A stretch of DNA of 64,000 nt from Listeria immobilis (GTDB taxonomy: Bacteria > Bacillota > Bacilli > Lactobacillales > Listeriaceae): positions 1 to 64,000 of the forward strand of contig NZ_JAASTZ010000011.1 of NCBI RefSeq assembly GCF_014322765.1, read 5' to 3'. Shown piece by piece: positions 43,899 through 54,848 of this stretch. A program made the position numbers and the translations under genes. Numbering within the stretch: position 1 is the stretch's first letter; every line of letters starts with the position of its first letter. The notes under the pieces are model-generated. The model worked only from the letters and a program-made list of their open reading frames with translations, searched no databases and was not told where the DNA came from.

Positions 43899-44780
43899 CT
43901 ATTTAGAAAGTCCTTCTAATATAGCTTGTAATTTCGTTCCTTGTGCAGCGTTTAAATCTACTAGGGGCAATCTAACTGGACCAACATTAACTCCTTGTTG
44001 GTTTAATAGATATTTTGTTGGCGCTGGATTTGGTACAGCAAAAAGTTCATTCATTAGTGGAAGTAAATTGCGATGAATGCTCGCAGCTTTTTGAACGTCC
44101 CCTTTTTCAAACGCTTGTATCATTTCCTGCATTTCATTTCCAACAAGATGACTTGCAACAGAAATAACACCATGTCCGCCAACTGATAATATTGGTAATG
44201 TTAAACTATCATCACCACTATATACTAAGAAATCATCGGAAGTTCCAGCAATAATCGCACTAATATTATCTAAATTACCGCTTGATTCTTTTACCCCAAT
44301 AATATTAGGTAGAGCAGCTAAACGAATAATTGTTTCTGGTTCGATATTTACGACACTACGTCCAGGAATATTGTAAATAACAACTGGTAGGTCAGATGCT
44401 TCTGCTACTGCAGCAAAATGAGCATATAAACCATCTTGATTTGGTTTATTATAATATGGCGCAACAATTAATACGGCATCAATTCCACCTAGTTCTGCTA
44501 CTTCATTCGTAAATGCAATTGTTTCTGCTGTATTGTTTGAACCAGTACCAGCGATTAATTTTGCACGTCCATCATTTGTTTCAATAACTTGACGGAATAA
44601 TTTTATTTTTTCATCATGTGATAAAGTGGGTGATTCGCCAGTCGTACCAGCAATTACTAAACCATCTGAGCCATTTTCGATTAAGTGGTTCACAAGATGA
44701 TGAATTCTTTTTTTGCATACTTTATTTTTTTCTGGGTGAATTGGTGTCACCATTGCTGTAATAACTTTTCCTAAATCCAT
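43899..44780 (-). CDS. dapA: 4-hydroxy-tetrahydrodipicolinate synthase
   Basis: 293 residues, normal for DapA. It condenses pyruvate with aspartate semialdehyde, the first step specific to diaminopimelate and lysine. The Schiff-base Lys lies in IIGVKESSG (about residue 163), the active-site Tyr in VVIYNIPGRS (about 135), and the substrate segment VIAGTTGESPTLS near the start. Starts 14 bases after dapG with GGAGGAAA upstream. Cytoplasmic. Product feeds peptidoglycan cross-links (meso-DAP). Confidence 0.94.
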   Translation of the reverse strand: MDLGKVITAMVTPIHPEKNKVCKKRIHHLVNHLIENGSDGLVIAGTTGESPTLSHDEKIKLFRQVIETNDGRAKLIAGTGSNNTAETIAFTNEVAELGGIDAVLIVAPYYNKPNQDGLYAHFAAVAEASDLPVVIYNIPGRSVVNIEPETIIRLAALPNIIGVKESSGNLDNISAIIAGTSDDFLVYSGDDSLTLPILSVGGHGVISVASHLVGNEMQEMIQAFEKGDVQKAASIHRNLLPLMNELFAVPNPAPTKYLLNQQGVNVGPVRLPLVDLNAAQGTKLQAILEGLSK

Positions 44781-44794
44781 CTTTCTTTTCCTCC

Positions 44795-46006
44795 TTACTT
44801 AATTTCTAAACAAAATATGTCATGAAGGGCATTGACTGCCGAAATTAAGTCCTCTTCTCTTACTAATACCCAAATAGTAGTGTGACTATCCGCTGATTGT
44901 AAAATTGGTATATTTTTTTCAGATAATGCAGCTACTATTTTAGCTGTTACTCCAGGAACTCCAGTTATTCCAGCTCCAACAATAGAAACCTTCGCACAAG
45001 ATTCACGGACATTTGTTTGTAAACCGGCTTCTGCTAAAAGTACTTTTACTAGTTGACGTTTTTCTTCTGGAACCGTGAAAACAACGGAATTCGTTGATAT
45101 ATTGATAAAGTCCAGACTTATGCCAGCATCTGCCAGTATTTTGAAAGCTAGTTGTTGTGTTTTTACTGTGTCTGTTAAAATTGATACCTGTGTTAGATTT
45201 GTTACATGAGCCACTCCTGTTACCAAGCGTTCTTTGACATCGAAATGATCAACTTCATCTGCTAAAGACGTAACAAGTGTTCCAGTAGACTCTAAATAAG
45301 TAGAACGAATCCGCATTGGGATCTTAGCAGTCATAGCAATTTCTACAGCACGCGGGTGAATAACTTTGGCACCTTGATAGGCCATGTTGCTTACTTCATT
45401 ATAGCTTACTCTTGGAAGTGAACGAGCATGCTCCACAATACGAGGATCTGCCGTCATCATTCCGTCTACATCAGTAAAGATATCAATATAGTCAGCTTGT
45501 AAAGAAACGCCAAGGGCAGCAGCAGAAGTATCGCTACCACCACGACCAAGTGTTGTAATATCGCCGTTCTCTGCCATACCTTGAAATCCAGCAACCACTG
45601 CAACATCAAGTGATTTAAGTGCATTTTGGATTCTGGCGGTATCCACTTTTGTAATTTTAGCATTTAGATGGTTACTTGAGGTAATAATACCTGCTTGGCC
45701 GCCAGAAAATGATTCGGCTTTAATATTTGCTTCTTTTAACATATTGGTAAATACTGAAGCAGAAATAGTTTCACCAACCGAAAGCAGTGTATCCTGTTCT
45801 CTAGCAGACAATTTTGTTTCTTTTGCACCAATCAATTCTAATAGTGTATCTGTTGCATAAGGGTCACCATATCGCCCAATTGCAGAGACTACAACCACAA
45901 CTTTGTAGCCATCTTTAAGTGCACGTTTTATGTGATCAAATGCCATTAACCTAATTTTTTCATTTTGGACAGATGTACCGCCAAATTTTTGTACGATGAT
46001 TTTCAT
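44795..46006 (-). CDS. dapG: Aspartate kinase
   Basis: 403 residues, close to B. subtilis DapG. The N-terminal kinase domain begins IIVQKFGGTSVQNEKIR and has TTLGRGGSDTSAAALG. Two ACT-type regulatory modules follow (LTQVSILTDTVKTQQLAFKIL and AKVSIVGAGITGVPGVTAKI). It phosphorylates aspartate, opening the branch to diaminopimelate, lysine, threonine and methionine. ATG at 46006 with GAGGTGTA upstream, 21 bases after asd. In B. subtilis the DapG type responds to diaminopimelate; the regulation here is not visible from sequence. Confidence 0.92.
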   Translation of the reverse strand: MKIIVQKFGGTSVQNEKIRLMAFDHIKRALKDGYKVVVVVSAIGRYGDPYATDTLLELIGAKETKLSAREQDTLLSVGETISASVFTNMLKEANIKAESFSGGQAGIITSSNHLNAKITKVDTARIQNALKSLDVAVVAGFQGMAENGDITTLGRGGSDTSAAALGVSLQADYIDIFTDVDGMMTADPRIVEHARSLPRVSYNEVSNMAYQGAKVIHPRAVEIAMTAKIPMRIRSTYLESTGTLVTSLADEVDHFDVKERLVTGVAHVTNLTQVSILTDTVKTQQLAFKILADAGISLDFINISTNSVVFTVPEEKRQLVKVLLAEAGLQTNVRESCAKVSIVGAGITGVPGVTAKIVAALSEKNIPILQSADSHTTIWVLVREEDLISAVNALHDIFCLEIK

Positions 46007-46027
46007 TTCTTACACCTCAAAATAGCT

Positions 46028-47071
46028 TTAAATAATCGCTAATTTTACTAAACTTTCAGCGATTTGAATAGAATTCCAAGCAGCCCCTTTTAGTAAATTA
46101 TCGGAAACAATCCACATATGGAAGCCTTTTGTGTCATCTAAGTCAGCACGAACTCGACCAACAAATACTTCTTTTTTTCCAGCGGCATAAATTGCTTGCG
46201 GATATAGTTGGTTGGCAGGATCATCTTCTAAAATAACTCCAGGAGCAGTTTTTAGGATGTTTTGAATAGCTGTAGCATTTACTCCTTCTTTGTCTACTTC
46301 AATATAAACACTTTCGGAATGTCCACTTACTACTGGAATACGAACACAAGTAGCTGCTACTTTCATGCTAGCATCTTCCATGATTTTTTTCGTTTCATTG
46401 ATCATTTTCATTTCTTCGTATGTATAATCATTTTCCGTGAAAACATCAATTTGTGGTAGAGCATTAAAGGCGATTGGATAGTGTTTTTTATCCCCTTTTA
46501 CTGGCATGATTTCAGGGGTAAAGGCTTTATTGTCTAACACAGCTCTACTACCTTCTTGTAATTCTTGAATAGCACTTACTCCAGAACCAGAAACAGCTTG
46601 ATAGGTGGAAACAATCACTCTATTTAAACCAAAAGCTTTTCGAATCGGTTCGAGCGCTGTCACCATTTGAATTGTAGAACAGTTTGGATTCGCGATAATC
46701 CCGTTATGTGAATGAAGTGCTTGTTCGTTTACTTCAGGAACTACCAATGGAACAGTCGGGTCCATTCGATACGCACTTGTATTGTCAATAACAATTGCTC
46801 CACGTTGAACAGCTTCTTTAGCTAATGCTTTAGAGACAGAACCTCCAGCACTAAATAAAGCAATATCAACACCTTCAAAACTTTCTGGTTTCGCTTCTTG
46901 AATCGTTATTTCTTCATCACGGAATATTAATTTTTTTCCTGCAGAGCGAGCTGAAGACAAGAACGAAACTTGCTTTATCTTAAAAGTCGCCGCCTCTTCT
47001 AGTAATTCAATCATTTGAGTACCAACTGCACCAGTAGCGCCTACAACTGCGACATGATAACTTTTTGTCAT
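46028..47071 (-). CDS. asd: Aspartate-semialdehyde dehydrogenase
   Basis: 347 residues. The NADP-binding start is [20 protein letters not shown], the catalytic Cys is in [10 protein letters not shown] (about residue 128), and the His-containing motif is [16 protein letters not shown]. It reduces aspartyl phosphate to aspartate semialdehyde in the cytoplasm. First gene of the operon asd-dapG-dapA-rnjB. ATG at 47071 with a strong AAGGAGGAATTG site. Confidence 0.94.
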   Translation of the reverse strand: MTKSYHVAVVGATGAVGTQMIELLEEAATFKIKQVSFLSSARSAGKKLIFRDEEITIQEAKPESFEGVDIALFSAGGSVSKALAKEAVQRGAIVIDNTSAYRMDPTVPLVVPEVNEQALHSHNGIIANPNCSTIQMVTALEPIRKAFGLNRVIVSTYQAVSGSGVSAIQELQEGSRAVLDNKAFTPEIMPVKGDKKHYPIAFNALPQIDVFTENDYTYEEMKMINETKKIMEDASMKVAATCVRIPVVSGHSESVYIEVDKEGVNATAIQNILKTAPGVILEDDPANQLYPQAIYAAGKKEVFVGRVRADLDDTKGFHMWIVSDNLLKGAAWNSIQIAESLVKLAII

Positions 47072-47149
47072 TGTTTACAATTCCTCCTTCAAATTCATCC
47101 TCTTATCTCTGCATTAAAACAGAAATCTGGTTAATTTTACACTTACTTC

Positions 47150-47158
47150 ATCATACCA
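47150..47158 (-). promoter_or_regulatory. Extended -10 promoter of the asd operon
   Basis: Minus-strand TGG-TATGAT (-10 at 47150-47155), about 80 bases before the asd start. No convincing -35 hexamer. No lysine-riboswitch signature is seen in the leader. Confidence 0.5.
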
Positions 47159-47229
47159 TAAAAGGAGCTATTTCGCAGTTTTTTATGTGTGTTTGCGTTT
47201 ATTTTTTTAATTGTTTGTCAGTTTATATT

Positions 47230-47265
47230 AAAAAAAACCACTTTCGCAAAAATGAAAGTGGTTTT
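47230..47265 (-). terminator. Terminator of the class B PBP gene
   Basis: AACCACTTTC / GAAAGTGGTT stem with a short loop, then eight T on the minus strand, directly after the stop codon. Confidence 0.9.
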
Positions 47266-47269
47266 TTGG

Positions 47270-49435
47270 TTAATTTTCGGTTTGTTTTGACTGAGCTTCT
47301 GCTGCTTCTTTTTTGTTATTGATAGGTTGTTCTACTTTAGAATCGCTTTTATTTGCTTTTGCGCGTTCTTGTTTTAGTTCAAAATATTTATCGAATACTT
47401 CTTTGGAAATGGTCATATTCGTTTTGTGATCCGTACCATACGGACGATAAATCCAAGGAACAACAACGGATATAGCAATTTCTGGTTTTTTGACTGGTGC
47501 GTAACCTACAAACGTAGTATTCCACACACTAGCCATTTTATTTCCTTCTTTCGGTCCATCATAAAAGGCATCCGCAGTCCCTGTTTTACCAGCAACATCG
47601 TATTCGCTAGAAGTAAAGACTGTTCTAGCAGTACCCGTTGAACCATGTGTTACTTCATAGAATCCTTGTTGTACGGTTTTCATATCGCTCTCTGAAACGC
47701 CAATTTTGTTTAACACTTTAGGCTCATTGGAGGTTGCGAGAGTTCCGACAGTATCACCATTTGTACTTGGATTTCTAATTTCTTTTAACATGCTTGGGGC
47801 AATTCTTGAGCCGCCATTAGCAATAGTTGAAACGTATTGTGCCATTTGTAGTGGTGTATAGGAATCGTATTGTCCAATAGCAAAGTCGAGAATTTTACCA
47901 ATTGTTTGGTCATCCCCTTTGTAACCAGTTTGTTCTCCTGGTAGGTCGATTCCGGTTTTTACACCTAGCCCAAATTGATTGTAATAATAACGCATATCAT
48001 CAAAAGTACTTAATGGTGCTTTTAGCGGGCCGTTTGGAACATATTTAGCGCCCCCCATTTTCATAGCTACTTGATACATATAGGAGTTAGATGAAATTTC
48101 TAGTGCACCAATTGGGTCAAGTGGTCGGTTACCAGCTCCAGTTCTGTTAAACCAAGAACTCTTTGGTTTCGTTCCTTTTAGTGCAATTGGTTGATCAGTA
48201 AATACTGTGTCTTTTGTGATAGCACCATCCATAATACCGCCTAAGATGGTAGAGCCTTTCACTGCCGAGCCCATGGCATATGCAGTAGTAAATGTCCCAA
48301 GTGAGTAGTCTTCAAATTTGCCTTTTTCATTTAGTTTTTGTCCAGCAAGCGCAAGAACTTCACCAGAATATGGATCCATAGCAACAACGAAGGCACGGTC
48401 AAATAAATCAGAACCGCCATATTGTTTTCCTTGTGAAATATTTTTACGCAAGATTTCTTCTACTGCTTTTTGGAACTCAACATCTACAGAAAGAACTAAA
48501 TCTTTTCCTTTAGAACCTTCATATTTGCTGACTGTTTCAATAATATTCCCTTTAGAATCTAGTACGCTTTCCGATTGTGATTTGGATCCTGCAAGCACGC
48601 TTTCGTATTGTGCTTCTAAATAACTTTTACCTACACGATCATTACGACTATACCCCTGCGATAAATAGTATTCCGCCTTATCTTTTGGCAAACCTTCTTT
48701 TGCACTAGATACGGAACCTAAAATAGAGCGTAATGTTTCATCGTATGTGTAATAACGATTCCAATCCGTTGTTGTATCAACTCCTGGCAAGCTATCCATG
48801 TTTTCACTAACACGTGCAATTTCTTCATCAGTAACATCTTTATTCTTCACTACTGATTCAGTCATTGCATATCCAGTAGTCATTTTTTTATAGATGGTCG
48901 CAACTTTTAAGTCTTCTTTACTAAGACTGTCAATATCTGCTTGTGTAACATTTTCTACTTGAATCTTGTATGCTTTCGAAGCTTCTAGTGCTTGCTCCTT
49001 GGCAGAAAGACGGTTTAAAGACTCTGTTTGGTGTGTTAAAATCCAGTAATCTTGTAAATCACGCTCTGTTAATTTCTCTGGCTCAACAGTTATTAACTTT
49101 TCAAGTGTTTGAGCAACATGTAGCGTTTCTGATGTTTCTGTTTGCTGACTTCGTGTGTAAGTGATTGATTTAACCGCTGAATTTCCGACTAATAAATTGT
49201 AGTTGCGGTCATAAATACTTCCACGTGGAACATTTTTTGAAACAGTTACGTTATCTGTCTCTTCTAATTGCCGTTTGTACGTATCCCCTTGAACGATTTG
49301 AACAATACCTAATCGTAAAATTAAAACAGAGAATAATATAAAAATAATAAAGAATAGAATATTTAAACGTAATGGAATAATGGCGCGTTTTTTCTTAGTG
49401 GAATCTTTTTTCTTTTTTCTAAAATTTAGTTTCAC
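47270..49435 (-). CDS. Class B penicillin-binding protein (transpeptidase, PBP2-like)
   Basis: 721 residues. One N-terminal membrane anchor (LNILFFIIFILFSVLILRLGI), a dimerisation domain (about 55-300) and a transpeptidase domain with the three motifs SAVK (SxxK) in AMGSAVKGSTIL, SSN in EISSNSYMYQ, and KTG in VAGKTGTADAF. It cross-links peptidoglycan during growth. L. monocytogenes has such a protein next to sod and asd (lmo1438, PBPB1, from memory). The Lys/Asn/Gln-rich tail is low complexity. Start GTG at 49435 with GAGGT upstream. Monocistronic by its own terminator. Confidence 0.92.
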   Translation of the reverse strand: MKLNFRKKKKDSTKKKRAIIPLRLNILFFIIFILFSVLILRLGIVQIVQGDTYKRQLEETDNVTVSKNVPRGSIYDRNYNLLVGNSAVKSITYTRSQQTETSETLHVAQTLEKLITVEPEKLTERDLQDYWILTHQTESLNRLSAKEQALEASKAYKIQVENVTQADIDSLSKEDLKVATIYKKMTTGYAMTESVVKNKDVTDEEIARVSENMDSLPGVDTTTDWNRYYTYDETLRSILGSVSSAKEGLPKDKAEYYLSQGYSRNDRVGKSYLEAQYESVLAGSKSQSESVLDSKGNIIETVSKYEGSKGKDLVLSVDVEFQKAVEEILRKNISQGKQYGGSDLFDRAFVVAMDPYSGEVLALAGQKLNEKGKFEDYSLGTFTTAYAMGSAVKGSTILGGIMDGAITKDTVFTDQPIALKGTKPKSSWFNRTGAGNRPLDPIGALEISSNSYMYQVAMKMGGAKYVPNGPLKAPLSTFDDMRYYYNQFGLGVKTGIDLPGEQTGYKGDDQTIGKILDFAIGQYDSYTPLQMAQYVSTIANGGSRIAPSMLKEIRNPSTNGDTVGTLATSNEPKVLNKIGVSESDMKTVQQGFYEVTHGSTGTARTVFTSSEYDVAGKTGTADAFYDGPKEGNKMASVWNTTFVGYAPVKKPEIAISVVVPWIYRPYGTDHKTNMTISKEVFDKYFELKQERAKANKSDSKVEQPINNKKEAAEAQSKQTEN

Positions 49436-49529
49436 GCAAAGTTACCTCACTTTTCAATAATACCTTTCCCTATTGTAGCTGAAAAACCGTCATTTTTCCA
49501 CTGTAAGTTTATTAGAAATTCATTAGAAA

Positions 49530-49562
49530 TAAAAAAAGACCCACCTAAGTGAGCCTTCTAGT
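49530..49562 (-). terminator. Terminator of the superoxide dismutase gene
   Basis: Stem GGCTCAC / GTGGGTC with G-U pairs and a 4-base loop, followed by seven T on the minus strand. Confidence 0.75.
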
Positions 49563-49564
49563 TA

Positions 49565-50173
49565 TTATTTTGCTGCGTCAAAGCGTTTGTTTGCTTCATC
49601 CCAGTTAATTACATTCCAAAATGTGTCAATGTATTCAGGACGACGATTTTGGAATTTAAGGTAGTAAGCATGTTCCCAAACATCTAAGCCAAGAACAGGA
49701 GTTTTACCTTCGCTAAGTGGAGAATCTTGATTAGCAGTTGAAACGATTTCTAGTTTACCGTTGTTCACTACTAGCCATGCCCAACCTGAACCAAAACGCG
49801 CTGCTGCTGCCGCATTGAATTTTTCTTTGAAATCATCAAATGTGCCAAATTCGCTTTCGATTGCTGATTTTAAGTTACCAGTTGGAGCACCACCACCATT
49901 TGGGCTAAGAATAGACCAGAATAAAGTATGGTTAGCATGACCACCACCATGGTTACGTACAGCACCACGAATTTCTTCAGGAACACTATTTAAATTAGCA
50001 ACTAATTCTTCTGCAGTTTTGTTTGCAAGGTCTGGATGTCCTGCAACTGCTTCATTTAGTTTTGTTACATAAGTATTGTGGTGCTTTGTATAATGAATTT
50101 CCATTGTTTCTTTGTCAAAATTCGGTTCCAAAGCATCATAAGTATAAGGTAATTTTGGTAATTCGTAAGTCAT
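49565..50173 (-). CDS. sodA: Manganese superoxide dismutase
   Basis: 202 residues, the exact size of the Listeria enzyme. It dismutates superoxide to oxygen and hydrogen peroxide in the cytoplasm. Metal ligands are visible in [22 protein letters not shown] and [19 protein letters not shown]. The GGGHANH and DVWEHAYY forms fit the Mn/Fe family. ATG at 50173 with GAGGAGGAA upstream. It stands alone between two terminators; MntH in this window would supply the metal. Confidence 0.96.
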   Translation of the reverse strand: MTYELPKLPYTYDALEPNFDKETMEIHYTKHHNTYVTKLNEAVAGHPDLANKTAEELVANLNSVPEEIRGAVRNHGGGHANHTLFWSILSPNGGGAPTGNLKSAIESEFGTFDDFKEKFNAAAAARFGSGWAWLVVNNGKLEIVSTANQDSPLSEGKTPVLGLDVWEHAYYLKFQNRRPEYIDTFWNVINWDEANKRFDAAK

Positions 50174-50354
50174 AAAAAATTCCTCCTCGGATAGTTTATT
50201 ATTTATGTGAAAAGAAATTAGCTTATAAGGCGAAAGTTATAGAACCTATTTCCATAGAACTATGTAACACCTTAAATAACGTTTCTCTTTACACCATTTA
50301 GCCTACCACGACCTAGATATGCTTGCAATTTTTCTGCTTAGTGATGTTTCAATA

Positions 50355-50383
50355 TTGATTTTGCAATCATTTCAAGCTATGAT
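50355..50383 (+). promoter_or_regulatory. Promoter of the DUF1189 gene; content of the 50174-50479 gap
   Basis: TTGATT (50355-50360), 17-bp spacer, TATGAT (50378-50383), about 97 bases before the start codon. The rest of this 306-base intergenic region carries the sod leader on the minus strand, for which I see no strong -35/-10 pair, and no further gene. Confidence 0.65.
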
Positions 50384-50479
50384 TAAGGTTAGGTGGAAAA
50401 GAACATCCTTTTGCACATACAGGTATCTTTTTCCCGAAAAACGAAAAGTTAAACCATTAGGCGAGGTGTTGAAAAAAGA

Positions 50480-51277
50480 ATGAATATTTTTAAACGCTTC
50501 TGGAAAAGTTTATATTCCCCTGCGGATATTGCATCGTTCCGAAATGATAAAATCAGAAAAAGCATTGTCTATATCATCGTTTTATCATTTGTTACTTTCC
50601 TTCCATTAGCATACTTTACGAGTGTTACAACAAAAAATGCGTTAAAAGTTGGCGAAGAAACTATTACAAAGGAAATTCCGGATTTCAAAGTGACAGACGG
50701 AAAACTTGTTTTAACAGATAGCCAAGTAAAAAACTTACCTATCTCTATCGATCAAGATCAATTACATATTTATTTTGATGCTTCTGGAACGCTTGATGAA
50801 GATGATGTGGATAATAAAATAGCTTCTTATGATAGTGCAGTTGCCTTTCTTTCAGATGGTATTTATATTACTGCTGCTGGGGTATCACAATCATTTAGCT
50901 ATGAAACGGCTGGTATTAGTGATAAAGGTGATTTGGTTAACTTATATACATCAATTGAATCTCTCGCGAAGTACTTTATTCCTATCGCTCTACTAGTGTT
51001 ATTTATTTTTACGTTAGGTTCCGTTTTCTTCCGAGTGGCACTTTATGCACTCTTTGGTTTTATTTTATCAGGTTTTGGAAGAACTGGAATTGCTTTCCGC
51101 CAAAATTGGATGATGGCCTCTTACAGTATTACTTTAGCGGCTGTTTTCACAATGGTCATGGAAGCTTTACAAATAATTGTCCCATTTGGAATGGAAATTA
51201 ATATGGTTGTTAGTATGATTTTTGTTTTCCTTGCGATCCGTTCTATTCCACCAAATGAAACAACACTAGAACAGTAA
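50480..51277 (+). CDS. DUF1189 family membrane protein
   Basis: 265 residues. An N-terminal helix (IVYIIVLSFVTFLPLAYFTSV) is followed by an external ~115-residue domain and four C-terminal helices. The start RFWKSLYSPADIASFRNDKI is the family signature (DUF1189, related to maltodextrin-utilisation protein YvdJ). Function unknown. ATG at 50480 with GAGGTG upstream. Own promoter and terminator, so monocistronic. In L. monocytogenes ispG would follow nearby, but it does not here. Confidence 0.85.
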   Translation: MNIFKRFWKSLYSPADIASFRNDKIRKSIVYIIVLSFVTFLPLAYFTSVTTKNALKVGEETITKEIPDFKVTDGKLVLTDSQVKNLPISIDQDQLHIYFDASGTLDEDDVDNKIASYDSAVAFLSDGIYITAAGVSQSFSYETAGISDKGDLVNLYTSIESLAKYFIPIALLVLFIFTLGSVFFRVALYALFGFILSGFGRTGIAFRQNWMMASYSITLAAVFTMVMEALQIIVPFGMEINMVVSMIFVFLAIRSIPPNETTLEQ

Positions 51278-51283
51278 AAATGG

Positions 51284-51314
51284 ACCACTTGTACTTTTAC
51301 AAGTGGTTTTTTTA
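51284..51314 (+). terminator. Terminator of the DUF1189 gene
   Basis: Perfect arms ACCACTTGTA / TACAAGTGGT around CTTT, followed by TTTTTT. Confidence 0.93.
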
Positions 51315-51422
51315 TTTGAATGAAGCTGATTTTAAGTGGTATGATTAAAAAATCAATGTTATCAATGAATGATTACATCGAATAGTTATTGCTGCATTTG
51401 TTTTGAGGGGAGAGATATTTTT

Positions 51423-52130
51423 TTGGATAAAGAAGTGGAATTAAGTTTTTATGATGGTGTAAAAGCTTGTTTACCAACTGTGTTAGGTTATGCTGGGATT
51501 GGTATTGCTGCTGGTGTAGTTGGAAAAGCCTCGCATTTAAGTGTACTTGAAGTAACTTTACTCGCAATTATTGTTTATGCAGGAGCTGCTCAATTTATTA
51601 TATCTGGTTTATTATTATTACAAAGTCCAATTTCTGCTATTATATTTACTACTTTTTTAATTAATTCGAGACATTTTTTAATGGGAATGGCTGAAGCACC
51701 GCACTTTAAGCAATACTCTCTTTGGAATAATATAGGAGTTGGTTCATTACTAACAGATGAGACATTTGGCGTTTCAATGAATCAGATTGGAAATAAAAAA
51801 CCAGTGAATGCCAAATGGATGCATGGAATCAATGTGACAGCTTATCTTTCTTGGATTATTGCATGCATTGTTGGCGCGTTTATTGGAAATTGGCTTCCAA
51901 ATCCAGAAAAATTTGGGCTTGATTTTGCCTTATCAGCTATGTTTATAGGGTTGCTTTATTTACAAGTTATCAGTGATAAAAGTAAAAAAATTAGTACTAG
52001 CTTATCTGTTATGTTGATGGTTGCATTGTTTTTAGTAATTTTTATGCGATTTACGACACCTGAAATAGCTATTTTAATTGCAACACTGTTGGGTTGTTTG
52101 ATTGGAGTGATAATAGAAAAATGGCAATAA
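51423..52130 (+). CDS. azlC: AzlC family branched-chain amino acid exporter, large subunit
   Basis: 235 residues with about seven helices. The start region SFYDGVKACLPTVLGYAGIGIAAG and the segment TTFLINSRHFLMGMAEAPHF are AzlC hallmarks. With the small partner AzlD it exports branched-chain amino acids or analogues such as azaleucine. I take the TTG at 51423 as start. The Shine-Dalgarno GAGGGGAGAG lies about 8-12 bases upstream, so the exact start is uncertain. Overlaps azlD by 10 bases. Confidence 0.87.
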   Translation: MDKEVELSFYDGVKACLPTVLGYAGIGIAAGVVGKASHLSVLEVTLLAIIVYAGAAQFIISGLLLLQSPISAIIFTTFLINSRHFLMGMAEAPHFKQYSLWNNIGVGSLLTDETFGVSMNQIGNKKPVNAKWMHGINVTAYLSWIIACIVGAFIGNWLPNPEKFGLDFALSAMFIGLLYLQVISDKSKKISTSLSVMLMVALFLVIFMRFTTPEIAILIATLLGCLIGVIIEKWQ

Positions 52131-52447
52131 GTACATATACATTATTTGTGATTATTGGTTGTGGAATTGTTACCTTTATTCCTCGAGTACTTCCTTTTAT
52201 TTTTGTGCGCAAATTAGCCTTGCCTGATATCGTCATTCGTTTTTTATCTTTTGTTCCATTAGCAATTTTAACTGCTCTTTTTGTTCAAAGCTTGCTTACA
52301 ACGAGTAAAAATGCTTTTCCAGTCATTAATATGGAAAACTTACTCGCATCTCTACCTACTATTATAACTGCTATTTTAACTAAAAATTTAATGTGGATTG
52401 TGATTGTTGGCATTATTTCTATGGCAGTTATTCGATTAATTTTATAG
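52121..52447 (+). CDS. azlD: AzlD family branched-chain amino acid exporter, small subunit
   Basis: 108 residues with about four helices. ATG at 52121 (MAISTYTLFVIIGCGIVTFIPRV region), overlapping the azlC stop. TFIPRVLPFIF and VRFLSFVPLAILTALF-like segments are characteristic. Forms the exporter with AzlC at the membrane. Followed by a strong terminator. Confidence 0.87.
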   Translation: MAISTYTLFVIIGCGIVTFIPRVLPFIFVRKLALPDIVIRFLSFVPLAILTALFVQSLLTTSKNAFPVINMENLLASLPTIITAILTKNLMWIVIVGIISMAVIRLIL

Positions 52448-52506
52448 AAAAACCCTTTACTGGCGTGTGTTTTTGACGGGAATCAAAGCCAGTAAAGGGT
52501 TTTTAT
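52448..52506. terminator. Bidirectional terminator between azlD and prsA
   Basis: Seventeen-base arms AAAACCCTTTACTGGC / GCCAGTAAAGGGTTTT with a long loop, T-runs on both sides. Confidence 0.9.
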
Positions 52507-52529
52507 TTATGGGTAGATCAGAAGTAAGC

Positions 52530-53417
52530 TTAATTGGATGTTGTGGTACTTGTTGTTTCCGTGTTAGTACTTGTATAATCAGAAAATGCATCTTTTAAAT
52601 CACTATCTTTTATATCTATGTTAGCTGCTTTTAATTCTTTTTTTAGGGCAGCAGTCATATTTTCAGAGGTTAGTTGTGATTCGATATAGGAAGCTTTTAC
52701 GGCTGCTTTGTCTTTTGCATACGTCGTTTTATCGGTTTTCTTCACTAATTGAATTAAATGATAACCATAGCTAGATTTAACTATTTCGCTAACATCATTT
52801 GTATTCTCTAATGCATAGGCAGCTTTTTCGAATGTTTCATCCATTTCACCAGTACCAAATGGATCAAGTAGTCCACCATTTGTACTTGTTGCTGTGTCTG
52901 TCGAATATTCTTTTGCTAAATCAGTGAATTTTTCTCCATTTTTTAATTTTGTTTGTATTTCTTTTGCTGTTGCTTCGTCATCGACTAAAATATGGCGGAC
53001 AGTAATATCCGGTTGCCAAGTTTTATAATATTTTTTTAGCTTACTTTCGCTAACATTCATATTTGCTTCTGTTGCTTTTTGAATAAGTAAATTATATTCA
53101 ATATTTTCTTTAAAGGAAGTTTTCGTTAAATTACTTGAAGCAAGCGTTGATTCAAAAGAATCGCCATATTGTTCCTCGTATTTTTTATATTCTGCATTAA
53201 CTTCTTTTTCTGAAACAGTGTATTTATCCTCTAGTATTTTTTTAAAAGTTAGTTGTTGTACGACCTCATTCCCATATGTAGCTTTCATCGCTTCATAAAG
53301 ATCATCTTGTGTTACACTCCCAGCATCTGTTTTTACGACAGCGCTACTACCACATCCTGCGAGAATAAGTAATGTTGCTGTTATAACTGAAATAATCATT
53401 TTTTTTAATATTGTCAA
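52530..53417 (-). CDS. prsA: PrsA-type foldase lipoprotein (parvulin peptidyl-prolyl isomerase)
   Basis: 295 residues. Lipoprotein signal with lipobox LAGC (Cys about residue 22), an N-terminal chaperone-like region, and a parvulin PPIase domain (about 133-225) with VRHILVDDEATAKEI and SSYGYHLIQLVKK. PrsA helps secreted proteins fold between membrane and wall. By position it corresponds to PrsA1 (lmo1444, from memory), whose secretion substrates are less well known than those of PrsA2. Start TTG at 53417 with AAGGAGAGG upstream. The Thr/Ser-rich tail is low complexity. Confidence 0.92.
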   Translation of the reverse strand: MTILKKMIISVITATLLILAGCGSSAVVKTDAGSVTQDDLYEAMKATYGNEVVQQLTFKKILEDKYTVSEKEVNAEYKKYEEQYGDSFESTLASSNLTKTSFKENIEYNLLIQKATEANMNVSESKLKKYYKTWQPDITVRHILVDDEATAKEIQTKLKNGEKFTDLAKEYSTDTATSTNGGLLDPFGTGEMDETFEKAAYALENTNDVSEIVKSSYGYHLIQLVKKTDKTTYAKDKAAVKASYIESQLTSENMTAALKKELKAANIDIKDSDLKDAFSDYTSTNTETTSTTTSN

Positions 53418-53520
53418 GCTGTTCCTCTCCTTCTACTTTCGGCTACTTCTTACTTTAACCATAAAAAGTGTCTAGAATGAGAAACAAATATGAAATAATT
53501 ATGAACATTCTCGGCAAAAT

Positions 53521-53558
53521 AAAAATGGTACGAGTTTAATAAAGTTCCTCGTACCATT
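53521..53558 (-). terminator. Terminator of the zur operon
   Basis: Arms AATGGTACGAG / CTCGTACCATT, then TTTTTA on the minus strand, after the zurR stop. Confidence 0.9.
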
Positions 53559-53563
53559 CACTA

Positions 53564-54822
<1,259 letters not shown>

Positions 54823-54848
<26 letters not shown>

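Noticed and set aside
47072-47230. A lysine riboswitch before asd
   Set aside because: The ~160-base leader lacks the long paired regions and conserved L-box motifs; it is too short and AT-rich.
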